A stretch of DNA of 36,152 nucleotides, from the NCBI GenBank assembly GCA_903873655.1, contig CAIQPH010000268.1, positions 1-36,152 on the forward strand, given 5' to 3'. The notes under the pieces were generated by a model that ran no database searches, had not been told where the DNA came from, and worked only from the letters and a program-made list of their open reading frames with translations. The position numbers and the translations under genes were made by a program. The stretch is from an uncultured Holophagaceae bacterium (GTDB taxonomy: Bacteria > Acidobacteriota > Holophagae > Holophagales > Holophagaceae). Positions 8,118 through 16,131 of this stretch are shown piece by piece. Within the stretch, counting starts at the first letter, position 1; each line of letters begins with the position of its first letter.

Positions 8118-9458
8118 ATGACTATCCTGTTCGATGCCACTGTCCGGCGTGGTCTGTTCTCTGCCGCATGGCTGGTTCCCGTGCTCTGCGCCCTTCCACT
8201 GGGGGCCCAGGCCATGCAGCGCAAGGTGCCAGCCCCGGCAGCGCCACCTCCCCCGGTGCTCCAGCAACTGCCACCGGCGAAGGCCCCGGCGCCCGCAGCC
8301 AGCGTGGCAGGGCTGAACAGTGGCGCCATCGTTGCGGGGCAGGCCGTACCGGCCTCAGTGCCCTTCGGCCGCCTGTTTTCCGGTGACCGCCGCCAGGTCG
8401 AGGTCAAGGTGGTGGCCCCGCGGGAGGGCCGGGTCACGGTCGCCGTGGCGCCGGATTCGCCGTTCACCTTGGCCGAGGTGAAGGTCTTCGGCCTGCCCAC
8501 GGCTCCGTCTGCCCGCCCCGTCCCGAATCAGGCGCAGCGGCAGACCACGGGTTCTCAGCTGCTGGCCGGCCCTGGCTCGGGTGCTGCTCCCGCCATGAGT
8601 GCGAATGTTTCCAAAACCCTCCTGGCCACGCTCACCAGCGCACCCTTCTCGGTCCTCGCCCGGGAAGGCAATGAGCTGGTGGTGACCCTGGTGTTCGCGC
8701 CGAAAATGGATCTGGTGAACGGTCCCTTCGTCGGCGACCACCAGGCCACCCTCACCCTCGATGGCGGCATGTGGAAAACCTCTGTCCCGGTCTCAGGGCG
8801 CTTCGAAGGGTTGAAGATCGGGGTGATCGCCGTGATGGCCGACCGGGATGTGGTGGCCTACTCGGGCAAGCTCGGCGCGTTGTCGGGGGCCGAACTGGTG
8901 CTCACTAATGCGGAGAAACAACCTCTTGTCGCCCAGATCACGGCCAAGACCCTGCCGGCAGGGTTCGCCATGGCCCAGGTGAATGTCCAGGTGCCCGGCG
9001 GCCAGACCCGCAATGTCCCTCTGCCCATCCAGGTCAGCCCGGCCATGCAGGAGGGCATCCAGCAGGCGGCGGAGCTGACGGTCAGCTACTCGGGCAAGAC
9101 CAAGACGGTGCCCTTCACCTTCAGTGTCTATACGCCGAGCAAGCAGTTCAAATTCGCGGGGGAAGACGGGCTGATCTGGGAATTCGCGGTGACCATTTCT
9201 CCCACGGGCAAAACGTCCTACGCCTACTACGTCACGAACCCAAACATGCTGCTCAATCGGCGCTTCATGTTCGAAGTCAAATGGAAGGGCCAGAGGCTGA
9301 ACACCATGGGCAACGACATTGGGAACACCCTGCCGGGTGGCAAGAGCGGTGACCGGGTTCCCTATTTCTGGAGTATCCAGAACAATGTGGTTCGGGACAA
9401 CTATGTGCAGATGCTCCTGATCCCGCCGACGGTCACGATGACCTACGAGAATTTATGA
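8118..9458 (+). CDS. Exported protein of unknown function
   Basis: A 446-residue product. ATG 8118 is chosen over ATG 8052 because GAGGAG (8106-8111) lies six bases upstream and the N-terminus then reads as a signal peptide (RRGLFSAAWLVPVLCALPLGAQA). A Pro/Ala-rich segment (about 34-65) is followed by what look like several beta-sandwich segments, including VEVKVVAPREGRVTVAVAP, ELVVTLVFAPKMD and AELTVSYSGKTKTVPFTFSV, and an aromatic C-terminal part (about 350-446). No family recognised. Last of five exported-protein genes on this strand; its stop lies 30 bases from the stop of the convergent kinase gene. A role in an envelope assembly with its neighbours is inference. Confidence 0.8.
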   Translation: MTILFDATVRRGLFSAAWLVPVLCALPLGAQAMQRKVPAPAAPPPPVLQQLPPAKAPAPAASVAGLNSGAIVAGQAVPASVPFGRLFSGDRRQVEVKVVAPREGRVTVAVAPDSPFTLAEVKVFGLPTAPSARPVPNQAQRQTTGSQLLAGPGSGAAPAMSANVSKTLLATLTSAPFSVLAREGNELVVTLVFAPKMDLVNGPFVGDHQATLTLDGGMWKTSVPVSGRFEGLKIGVIAVMADRDVVAYSGKLGALSGAELVLTNAEKQPLVAQITAKTLPAGFAMAQVNVQVPGGQTRNVPLPIQVSPAMQEGIQQAAELTVSYSGKTKTVPFTFSVYTPSKQFKFAGEDGLIWEFAVTISPTGKTSYAYYVTNPNMLLNRRFMFEVKWKGQRLNTMGNDIGNTLPGGKSGDRVPYFWSIQNNVVRDNYVQMLLIPPTVTMTYENL

Positions 9459-9488
9459 GCCATTGGCGGGGGCCAAGGCACCTGCCGG

Positions 9489-11729
9489 TTAAGGCTTGTC
9501 TCCTTTCTTCGGGAAGAGCTTCTCGAACTCCGGTTCATCCTGGAGCATGACCAGATCCGGGTCGCGCCAGATCCAATCGGCATCGCGGTAACCGGCCCGC
9601 CATGCTTTCGCGAGCGCGTCCATGGCCTCGCTCTTCTGGTTGAGGCTGCAGAAGGTGCAGGCGGCGTTGTAGAGGATGATCGTGTCGTTCGGGCGGAGCG
9701 TCATGGCCATGGTCGCCTCCCGCCTCGAATCCTCGATGCGCCCGGTGTCGGCATAGAGGCCGGCAAGGAGGCTGCGGGAGCGCGCATCCTCGGGCACCTC
9801 GCGCAAGTGCGCCTCGTGCACCTGGATGGCCCGGAGCATGGTGTTGTTCCTGGCTTCCGTTTTCCCCAGAGCCCCGAGGGCATTCAGGATGGGGACGTAG
9901 ACGTTGTAGTCGGTGCCGCTGGCCTCGATCGCCTCCTCCGCCAGGCTTGCGATCTCCTGGTACTGGCCGGAGGCGAACAAGGTGCGCAGGAGCAGGTAGA
10001 ACGCCCCCTCGCAGTCTCGTTTCCTGGCGATCACGGCCCGCACGATGCGGACCACGTCCTGGTATTCCTCGCGGGAGTACAGGATCCAGGCCTGGGCCAC
10101 CATGACCTCGGGCAGGTCGGGTCGCAAGGCCACCGCCTTCTCGGCGGAGGCGCGGGCCCGGTCGATCCAGGCGGGCTTGCGGTCGTACCAGCAGTAGTAA
10201 TAGGCGCAGATGTTCGCGATGGCCGCGTGAGCCAGGGCGAAGTCCGGATCCTGCGCCACCGCATCGTTGTACATCTGGAGCGCGAATTCGATATCCTGCC
10301 GGGTCATGCGCCGGGCGTAGCTCCGTCCCCGCAGGTAGTGGTCGTAAGCCTGCAGGTTCTCGGTGGGCTTGGCCGCGAGGGCCTCCTTCTCCTGAGGAGT
10401 GAGCTTGATGCGGAGCGCATCGGCGATCTTCCGGGCGATCTCGTCCTGGACCTCGAACACATCCTGCATCTCACGGTCGAAGCGCTCGGACCAGAGCGGG
10501 AAATCAGTGCGGGTGTCCACCAGTTGCGCGGTGATCCGCAACCTGTTGCCGGAGCGACGGATGCTCCCGGTCAGCACATAGGAAGCCCGCAGCTGCTGTC
10601 CGATCTGGGCCGGCGTCACCGGCTTGTCCCGGTAGGCGAGCACCGTCGGCCTGGAGTAGACGTGCATCCCCTGGATCTTCGACAACTCGGTGATGATGTC
10701 CTCGGTGACGCCATCCCGGAAGTACTCATCTTCCTTCACGCCGGAGAGGTTCTCGAAATAGAGCACGGCCACCGAGCGCTCCGTGGTGGGCTCGGCCTTG
10801 CTCTTCGATTCGGAGAGTTCGGCTTCGCGCCGCTGCCCCGAATCGAAGTCCCGCTTCAGGCGCAGCAAATCCGTTTTCAGCTCGGTCGCCGTCTGGCAGC
10901 GGAGGTTGCGGTCCTTCTCAAGCGCCTTCTTGAGAATCTGGCCCAGGACCCCCGGCATGGCGGGGTTGACCTCTGATAGCGGGGCCGGGTCCCGGTTGAG
11001 GATGGCGTCGAAGACCACGGCCTGGGTATCGCCCTGGAAGGGCATCATGCCGGTGGCCATCTGGTAGAGCACCGTTCCCAGCGAGAACAGGTCGGTGCGG
11101 GCGTCGGTCGGCAGCCCGCGGGCCTGCTCGGGCGACATGTAGTGCACGGTGCCGAGCACCACGCCCGCGACGGTGAGGTTCTGGCGATCCAGGGAGGTTG
11201 CCACGAGGGAGTCCATCGCCATGCCGCCTGAGTAATGCGTCACGGCTCCGATCTTCGCCAAACCGAAGTCGAGGATCTTGATCTGGCCACGCCCATTCAG
11301 GATCAGGTTCACCGGCTTGAGGTCCCGGTGGACGATGCCCTTCGCGTGGGCCGACTCGAGGGCATCGGTGATCTGTATGCCAAGATCGAGAATTTCGGGG
11401 AGTTCCAGCGGCTGGCGCCCGATCCGCTTGGCCAGGGTCTGGCCCTCCAGCAGTTCCATGACGATGAAGTGCTGGCCCTCGTGCTGCTCGATGGCGTGCA
11501 CGGTGCAGATGCCGGGATGATTCAATGCGGACGCCGCGCGCGCCTCGCGCTGGAAGCGTTCCAGGATCGAAGGGTCCCGCTGCATCTCCTCGGACAGGAC
11601 TTTCACCGCCACATGCCGCCCCAGCCGAGTGTCCTCGGCCTCGTAGACGGTACCCATGCCACCGGAGCCGAGTTGGCGCGTGATGTGGTAGTGCGAGACC
11701 GTCTTTCCTAGCAGAGTGTCCGCCGACAT
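9489..11729 (-). CDS. Ser/Thr protein kinase with TolB-like and TPR regions
   Basis: Cytosolic Hanks-type kinase of 746 residues. The kinase domain (about 14-290) is complete: glycine loop GSGGMG (21-26), VAIK-type Lys43, HRDLKPVN (134-141), DFG (154-156) and SPE (199-201, the APE position). It should therefore be active. Residues about 315-450 (SVAVLYFENLSG, FRDGVTEDIITELSKI, ASYVLTGSIRRSGNRLRITAQL) match the TolB N-terminal-like/FlgO-like region often found between kinase or cyclase domains and TPRs. The C-terminal 280 residues are TPR-like helical repeats for protein binding. No membrane segment is evident, unlike many PASTA kinases. Start ATG at 11729 with GGGAG just upstream. It converges on the exported-protein cluster. 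Kinases of this architecture are abundant in Acidobacteriota and Myxococcota. Targets are unknown. Confidence 0.92.
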   Translation of the reverse strand: MSADTLLGKTVSHYHITRQLGSGGMGTVYEAEDTRLGRHVAVKVLSEEMQRDPSILERFQREARAASALNHPGICTVHAIEQHEGQHFIVMELLEGQTLAKRIGRQPLELPEILDLGIQITDALESAHAKGIVHRDLKPVNLILNGRGQIKILDFGLAKIGAVTHYSGGMAMDSLVATSLDRQNLTVAGVVLGTVHYMSPEQARGLPTDARTDLFSLGTVLYQMATGMMPFQGDTQAVVFDAILNRDPAPLSEVNPAMPGVLGQILKKALEKDRNLRCQTATELKTDLLRLKRDFDSGQRREAELSESKSKAEPTTERSVAVLYFENLSGVKEDEYFRDGVTEDIITELSKIQGMHVYSRPTVLAYRDKPVTPAQIGQQLRASYVLTGSIRRSGNRLRITAQLVDTRTDFPLWSERFDREMQDVFEVQDEIARKIADALRIKLTPQEKEALAAKPTENLQAYDHYLRGRSYARRMTRQDIEFALQMYNDAVAQDPDFALAHAAIANICAYYYCWYDRKPAWIDRARASAEKAVALRPDLPEVMVAQAWILYSREEYQDVVRIVRAVIARKRDCEGAFYLLLRTLFASGQYQEIASLAEEAIEASGTDYNVYVPILNALGALGKTEARNNTMLRAIQVHEAHLREVPEDARSRSLLAGLYADTGRIEDSRREATMAMTLRPNDTIILYNAACTFCSLNQKSEAMDALAKAWRAGYRDADWIWRDPDLVMLQDEPEFEKLFPKKGDKP

Positions 11730-11798
11730 CCTAAACTCCCCTCATATCTCAGCACCGCGCTGCCCCAGCTCCGTTCTACGGGACGGTTAGGCGGAATT

Positions 11799-11824
11799 GA
11801 ATTCACCTGCCTCTGGAATTCACC
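11799..11824. repeat. Direct repeat GAATTCACC in the kinase leader region
   Basis: Two exact copies of GAATTCACC at 11799-11807 and 11816-11824, 17 bases apart start to start, between the candidate promoter and the kinase start. Could be a tandem binding site; no regulator is suggested by the sequence. Confidence 0.4.
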
Positions 11825-11911
11825 AAAGGCAGCCCGGCGTATTGGACCGGGTAATCCTGAATGAGCCGTAAAATGGGTCGGCAAGGTGTGCATCGAAGCA
11901 CTTCCTGTCTC

Positions 11912-11940
11912 TACATACGCCTCGTGCAATTTCGAGTCAA
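11912..11940 (-). promoter_or_regulatory. Candidate promoter for the kinase gene
   Basis: On the minus strand, TTGACT (11940-11935), a 17-base spacer and TATGTA (11917-11912), in an AT-richer gap between the MFS and kinase genes. It would give a leader of about 175 bases. The -35 is good and the -10 is only moderate. The rest of the 11730-11997 gap holds the direct repeat listed separately and no gene. Confidence 0.3.
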
Positions 11941-11997
11941 GAGAAATCAGGAATCAATCTCAACAACTTCAATATCTCTCGCTCGAACCCAGGCCGT

Positions 11998-13167
11998 TTA
12001 GATGGATTTGGGCGTCCGGAACCGTGCCAGTAGAAGTCCCGAGATTCCGGCGATGACGAAGGTGGAGAGCCACAGAGGGCGTGCTCCGACCTTGGCGTAG
12101 GCGAGCACGCCCAGCCAGGGTCCCAGGGCCAGGGCTGCGGCGAAGCACAGCGAGAGCAGCCCCATGTATTCGCCCCGGCGGTCCGGCGGCGCCAGGGTGG
12201 CCACGGCATCGCTCATGGCGGGGAAGAGGATCATCTCGCCGAAGGTCCAGACAACGGTGGTGAGGATCAAGGTCATGTAACCAGTGGCCCAGGCAGTGAG
12301 GCCAAAACCCACGGCCAGACAAAGCGACCCGAGCAGGAGCAGCCGGCCATGGCGCCAGTGGGCCATGGCCAGGTTCAGGGGCACTTCGAACACCACGATC
12401 AGGAGCGTGTTCACCGTGAACAGGAGCCCGAAAAAGCGGCTCCCCAAGCCGAGGTCCCGCACGACCCAGAGCGGCAGCGTCCCTTCAACCTGGAAGAACA
12501 CCATCAGCGCGGGGATGAAGGGCAGGAGCAGCAAGGCCAGAGACCTGTTGCGCCAGGGACTCGCCCCCGGTACGTGGCCAGGGGCCGGGCTGGGTAATGA
12601 AGGCGTTCTCAGGAGGAGGCTAAGCAGCGTGGCACCGGCCAGGGTGCTCAGGCCGTCCGTCCAGAAAACCCACCGGTAGCTGTGATGGGCGATGAAGCCA
12701 CCAGCGGCCGGACCCACGGCCATGCCCAGGTTGACGGAAAGGCGGTGGAGCGCGAAGACGGCCTTGCGCTGCTCGGGCGCCGCGAGGCCCGTGAGCAGGG
12801 CCATGGCGCTGGGCCAGAAGGCCTGGGTGAGTCCGGCCCAGAGGAAGATCAGGGAGAACAGCAGGGGTCTGGTGGTGGCCAAGGGCAGCACCAGCAGCAG
12901 GGTCCCCGAGGTCCAGAGGCTGGCCTTCAGTACTTGTACGTGACCCAGCCGATCGGCGAGTCGGCCCGAGAAGGGTCCCGCCGCCAGGGCCCCCAACCCG
13001 TAGACCATCATCCCGTAGCCTGCCTCTGCCGGCGTCCAGCGGCGTCCCTCCGTCAGGTACAGCACCAGGAAGGGCAGGGCCATGGTGCCCAGGCGATTCA
13101 CCAGCGTGCTGGCGCACACCAGCCAGACTTCGCGGGGGAGACCGCCGAGGCCCCTCCAGGGATTCAC
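11998..13167 (-). CDS. Major facilitator superfamily transporter
   Basis: Integral inner-membrane protein of 389 residues with about 12 hydrophobic segments, typical MFS length. The first helix is VWLVCASTLVNRLGTMALPFLVLYL. The loop between helices 2 and 3 has the MFS signature GPFSGRLADRLGHVQVL (the G-x3-D-R/K-x-G-R-R-type motif). A second hydrophobic half begins after a Pro-rich loop (SLPSPAPGHVPG). The family is drug/H+ antiporter-like; the substrate cannot be assigned. GTG at 13167 is preferred over the ATG at 13215 because it overlaps the TGA of the upstream sulfurtransferase gene as GTGA, an arrangement typical of translational coupling; the longer start would overlap that gene by 52 bases. 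No strong Shine-Dalgarno is seen for either, which fits coupling. Confidence 0.9.
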   Translation of the reverse strand: MNPWRGLGGLPREVWLVCASTLVNRLGTMALPFLVLYLTEGRRWTPAEAGYGMMVYGLGALAAGPFSGRLADRLGHVQVLKASLWTSGTLLLVLPLATTRPLLFSLIFLWAGLTQAFWPSAMALLTGLAAPEQRKAVFALHRLSVNLGMAVGPAAGGFIAHHSYRWVFWTDGLSTLAGATLLSLLLRTPSLPSPAPGHVPGASPWRNRSLALLLLPFIPALMVFFQVEGTLPLWVVRDLGLGSRFFGLLFTVNTLLIVVFEVPLNLAMAHWRHGRLLLLGSLCLAVGFGLTAWATGYMTLILTTVVWTFGEMILFPAMSDAVATLAPPDRRGEYMGLLSLCFAAALALGPWLGVLAYAKVGARPLWLSTFVIAGISGLLLARFRTPKSI

Positions 13168-14006
13168 GAGCAGGGCTTCTGGGCTTGCGCCATATCCAGC
13201 CCGCTGAGGCACCACTCGCTCCAGCTACCCACGTAGAGTGCGGCGCCGGTCAGCCCGGCGACTTCCAGGGCCAGCAGCGTGTGGCAGGCGGTGACGCCAC
13301 TGCCGCAGTGGACCGTGAGGTGGTCAGGCGGCGTGTCACCCAGCAGGGATTGGTATTGCGCGCGTAGAGCCTCGGGCGCTTTGAAACGGCCATCAGGTTC
13401 CAGATTGTGATTCCAGGCCAAGTTCAGCGATCCTGGAATGTGGCCCGCCACAGGGTCGAAAGGCTCCGTCTCGCCCCGCCAGCGCTCGGCGGAGCGCACA
13501 TCCAGCAGCTTGCGGGTGGGATCTTGGCGAAGGGCCTCCACGGCGTCCAGATCCACCAGTGGCAGGCACCAACGATCCACCGGGTAGGGTGTGTGTGGCC
13601 CCGCAACGGGGGTTTCTCGAGTCAGGGTCATGCCGGCGCCGAGCGCCGCCTGGAGCCCGCCATCCAAGACGAAGACCTGCTTGTGTTTGATGGCACGCAG
13701 CATCCACCAGAGGCGGGCAGCAGCGTTCCCACCCCCGCTGGCATCGTAGATGACCACCTCAGTATCGACCCCGATGCCCCAGGCCCCCACCTGCGCGGCG
13801 AACCGGTCGAGGGGCGGGAGCGGGTGGCGGCCTCCCCTGGCTGGATCGTGGCCGGAATCACAGGCGGTGCTCAGCTGGCGGTTAAGATTCGCGTGGAAAG
13901 CGCCGAACAAGTGGCCAGCGGCGTAGTCGCCCGCATCCTGCCGGGCGTCCAGCAGAAGGATCGCGCCCAGTCGCGCCCGGAGGTCGAAAGCCGTGATGAG
14001 TGTCAT
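13164..14006 (-). CDS. sseA: Sulfurtransferase (3-mercaptopyruvate/thiosulfate type), two rhodanese domains
   Basis: A 280-residue enzyme of the two-rhodanese family, transferring sulfane sulfur from mercaptopyruvate or thiosulfate to an acceptor through a Cys persulfide. The N-terminal inactive rhodanese domain is about 1-130 (LLLDARQDAGDYAAGHLFGAFHAN, VVIYDASGGGNAAARLWWML, VFVLDGG). The C-terminal catalytic domain is about 150-275 (LLDVRSAERWRGE, GHIPGSLNLAWNHNL) with active-site Cys234 in HCGSGVTACHT. The CGSGVT loop favours mercaptopyruvate over the CRKGVT thiosulfate type, so the symbol is given with moderate confidence. The ATG at 14006 is chosen: the frame stays open to 14450, but that extension lies antisense to the thioredoxin gene and has no domain character. 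Overlaps the downstream MFS gene start by GTGA. Confidence 0.9.
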   Translation of the reverse strand: MTLITAFDLRARLGAILLLDARQDAGDYAAGHLFGAFHANLNRQLSTACDSGHDPARGGRHPLPPLDRFAAQVGAWGIGVDTEVVIYDASGGGNAAARLWWMLRAIKHKQVFVLDGGLQAALGAGMTLTRETPVAGPHTPYPVDRWCLPLVDLDAVEALRQDPTRKLLDVRSAERWRGETEPFDPVAGHIPGSLNLAWNHNLEPDGRFKAPEALRAQYQSLLGDTPPDHLTVHCGSGVTACHTLLALEVAGLTGAALYVGSWSEWCLSGLDMAQAQKPCS

Positions 14007-14040
14007 CCCCCCAGTATGAAGCGACCTGTACAAGCAGTAC

Positions 14041-14068
14041 CCTGAAGCCTGAAGCCTGAAGCCTGAAG
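14041..14068. repeat. Four tandem copies of CCTGAAG
   Basis: Four exact, uninterrupted seven-base units at 14041-14047, 14048-14054, 14055-14061 and 14062-14068, then a near copy CCCGGAG. They fill most of the 75-base gap between the divergent sulfurtransferase and thioredoxin genes, just before the thioredoxin SD GGAG (14072-14075). Confidence 0.9.
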
Positions 14069-14081
14069 CCCGGAGCCTCCC

Positions 14082-14636
14082 ATGTCCGATACCTACGTCC
14101 CGGAATCTCGCTGGCGCCTGATCGTGGCGGCAGTTCTGGTTGGCGGTGGCCTCCTGCTGGGTGGTTCGGCCATGGCCCGCGGGATGTTCGGAGGTGGGTC
14201 TGAGGGCGCTTCCCGCGGCACGGATGTGAGCCGGGTGGCCTTCCGCGATGCGGGGGGGAACCGCCACACCATGGCCGAGTTTCGAGGCAAGGTGGTGCTG
14301 GTGGATGTGTGGGCGACCTGGTGTCCACCCTGCCGCAGGTCGTTGCCGGAGGTTGCTGAGCTGCAGAAAGCCGCCGGGGACCGTTACGTGGTGTTGCCCA
14401 TCTCCGTGGACCGGGGCGGGTGGGGCGATGTAAAGCCCTTTCTGGACCAAAATCCCCAGCTCGGCCTCACAGCGTATCTTCCCGATGGGGGCAAGGCCCT
14501 GGACGCTTTCGGTGAGATCCGGGGCATCCCGACGACCCTCGTCATCGACCGGGAAGGCAAGCTGGTCAAGCGGTGGTCCGGCTATGGCGAGGGCCTGGCG
14601 AAGCGGGCACTGGACGAGGCGCTGAAGGCACGGTGA
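14082..14636 (+). CDS. Membrane-anchored thioredoxin-like protein (TlpA/ResA family)
   Basis: A 184-residue periplasm-facing thiol-disulfide oxidoreductase. One N-terminal membrane segment (about 12-30, LIVAAVLVGGGLLLGGSA) is followed by a Gly/Ser linker and a thioredoxin fold (about 48-182). The redox site is WCPPC with Cys81 and Cys84 in VLVDVWATWCPPCRRSLPE. The cis-proline loop is GIPTTLVIDREGKLV, typical of TlpA/ResA proteins, which reduce apocytochrome c or other envelope disulfides. ATG 14082 has GGAG at 14072-14075. No cytochrome-maturation genes are adjacent, so the client is unknown. It is divergent from the sulfurtransferase and 74 bases upstream of a lipoprotein gene on the same strand. 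Confidence 0.92.
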   Translation: MSDTYVPESRWRLIVAAVLVGGGLLLGGSAMARGMFGGGSEGASRGTDVSRVAFRDAGGNRHTMAEFRGKVVLVDVWATWCPPCRRSLPEVAELQKAAGDRYVVLPISVDRGGWGDVKPFLDQNPQLGLTAYLPDGGKALDAFGEIRGIPTTLVIDREGKLVKRWSGYGEGLAKRALDEALKAR

Positions 14637-14710
14637 CGGCCGGCCGCCGGGATTGGGCGCGGCAAATCAACTTCCTGAACCCGGTGTCCGATGACACTTC
14701 AGGGGGAGTC

Positions 14711-15217
14711 ATGTCCCGTGTCTGGTTGGTGCCGGTCTTGCTGCTTGCCCTGGCAGGCTGCAAGGACGATCCGCGCCGCGTGGAAAACGAGAACCTCGGG
14801 TTTGCCGCCACCTTCCCCGGGCCTCCCAAACTGCACCGGCATACAGATCCAGGTCCCTTTGGCGAAGTGGAATGGTTCGACATGGCCATGAGCCCGTCGG
14901 GCCGGCTCGACGAGACCTTCAGCGTCGCGGTCGGCAACCTGCCCCCCGGCGACAAAGGTGGGACGAGCCCTCGGGAGATCCTCACGACCTATCAGAACTT
15001 CCTGGGCTACCGGTTCGGCGCCATCCGGCGTTCAGAGTTGCCGACCGATAAGGGACCTGGTTTCCGCTACAAGGTGAACGGCCCGAACGGCGGCATGGTC
15101 GAGGGCATCGTCGTGGTGCGTCGAGGCCGTTTACATCATGCCCAGGCGATTGTCAGGCGGGAAGGCGATCCACGCACTGCAGCCTTCCTGGATGATTTCG
15201 AGGTCAGGACCCGCTAG
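14711..15217 (+). CDS. Small lipoprotein of unknown function
   Basis: A 168-residue predicted lipoprotein. ATG 14711 follows an AGGGGGA ribosome site. The N-terminus MSRVWLVPVLLLALAGC has a clean lipobox (LAGC, Cys17) with Asp at +3, so membrane anchoring is expected. The mature part contains NENLGFAATFPGPP and a compact alpha/beta pattern (IVVVRRGRLHHAQAIVRREGDPRTAAFLDDFEV) that resembles small lipoproteins with a PsbP/DUF1795-like look, but I cannot assign a family firmly. Its TAG stop is formed by the CTAG at the left edge of the palindromic element that follows, so its original C-terminus may have been altered by that insertion. Confidence 0.82.
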   Translation: MSRVWLVPVLLLALAGCKDDPRRVENENLGFAATFPGPPKLHRHTDPGPFGEVEWFDMAMSPSGRLDETFSVAVGNLPPGDKGGTSPREILTTYQNFLGYRFGAIRRSELPTDKGPGFRYKVNGPNGGMVEGIVVVRRGRLHHAQAIVRREGDPRTAAFLDDFEVRTR

Positions 15218-15418
15218 TGCACCCCGCCTGAAATACGTGAATCAGTGGCGATGATGGCGGGGTGCACTTCCATCGGGGCAAAGCCCCTCTGGCGCCAGGG
15301 CACGCGTTGCGTGTCCTGGCTGTCACCCCTCTGGGGGCACTGCCGTGCCCCCAGGCCCCCGCCGCGTAGTGCCCACCAGCATTCGTTTGTAACGAGTATT
15401 TCGGGCGGGCACCACTAG
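15214..15418. mobile_element. CTAG-bounded palindromic element (MITE-like), about 205 bp
   Basis: Both ends are CTAG (15214-15217 and 15415-15418). Inside them lie imperfect terminal inverted repeats of 19 bases (15218-15236 against 15396-15414; 15 of 19 match, sharing CCCGCC and GAAATAC). The interior is a string of hairpins: GTGCACCCCGCC/GGCGGGGTGCAC (15217-15228 with 15256-15267); GGGGC/GCCCC (15275-15287); an 11-base stem with one G-U pair (15295-15319); CTGGGGGCAC/GTGCCCCCAG (15331-15354); and an imperfect TAGTGCCCACC stem (15367-15417). The first and last hairpins are each about 51 bases, giving the element a symmetric layout. No ORF. CTAG may be a target duplication (IS5-group elements are known to target YTAR) or part of the ends. 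It fills the gap between the convergent lipoprotein and HAD genes. Confidence 0.65.
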
Positions 15419-15440
15419 GCAACAGGCGGGCTGGGGGCAC

Positions 15441-16070
15441 TCAAAGGGCGGCTTCCACCGCCGCGATCAGGTGTTCCGCGCCAGCGTCTGAGGGCAGGTT
15501 GCGGTGGTCACCGGGGACCTCCCCACCGATGCCCACGAAGGGCAGACCCAAGGCCTGGGCCGCGGCCAGATCGTGGGGTCGGTCCCCCAGATAGAGGTGC
15601 GGGCCGGGGCAGCCGCGGAGGGCCCGCTGGAGCAGGTCCTTGCGATCATGCCGGGGCAGGGATCCCAGCCGAGGAATGGCCGCGTCGATTCCAAGGACAT
15701 CGGCCTTGAAGGCCAGCAGCTCTGGGGCGTTTCCCGAAACGATCCACACCCGGCGGGTGGCGGCCAACCGGTGCATGCCCAGCAGGATGCCCTCATAGCC
15801 GACAGCCGCTCTCGCTTCGGGGGTGAAGACCTTCCTGAATCGGGCCACGCACGCGGTTTCATAAGCCGAGTAGCCAGTTTCATCCAGGTTCCGCCCGAAG
15901 CGCATCTGATGCAGTTCAGCGACGATCTCCCAGTCCGTGGACCCGCGGCAGAGCCGCAACTCCTCCAAGGTGGGCATCTGGCCCCAGATTTCACCCAGGG
16001 CCTCGCGCAACAGCACGAAGCCGGAACTGAAATGCCCCAGGGTTCCATCGAGGTCGAAGCAGATCGGCAT
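15441..16070 (-). CDS. HAD-superfamily hydrolase (phosphoglycolate phosphatase-like)
   Basis: A 209-residue cytosolic phosphatase. Motif I is PICFDLDGTLGHF, with nucleophile Asp6 and acid Asp8. Motif II is RRVWIVSGNAPELL (Ser/Thr position). The motif III lysine is likely in RHDRKDLLQRAL, and motif IV is LYLGDRPHDLAAAQALGLPFVGI, with the Asp pair for Mg2+. The helical cap between motifs I and II fits the Gph/PGP subfamily; the substrate is uncertain. The ATG at 16070 is chosen over one 36 bases upstream because the short version starts immediately at motif I, as usual in the family. Convergent with the lipoprotein gene across the palindromic element; divergent from the exported protein gene at 16132. 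Confidence 0.88.
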   Translation of the reverse strand: MPICFDLDGTLGHFSSGFVLLREALGEIWGQMPTLEELRLCRGSTDWEIVAELHQMRFGRNLDETGYSAYETACVARFRKVFTPEARAAVGYEGILLGMHRLAATRRVWIVSGNAPELLAFKADVLGIDAAIPRLGSLPRHDRKDLLQRALRGCPGPHLYLGDRPHDLAAAQALGLPFVGIGGEVPGDHRNLPSDAGAEHLIAAVEAAL

Positions 16071-16131
16071 GAGGTGTCCCTGGCTCAGGATCGCATGGGA
16101 GGGCATCCTCAGAGGTGAGGATGGTTCTTTG

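Noticed and set aside
9807..10976. 389-codon plus-strand ORF
   Set aside because: Antisense to the C-terminal part of the kinase gene; shadow composition.
14007..14450. N-terminal extension of the sulfurtransferase
   Set aside because: Open frame only because it is antisense to the thioredoxin gene; no rhodanese features, and the family starts at the chosen ATG.
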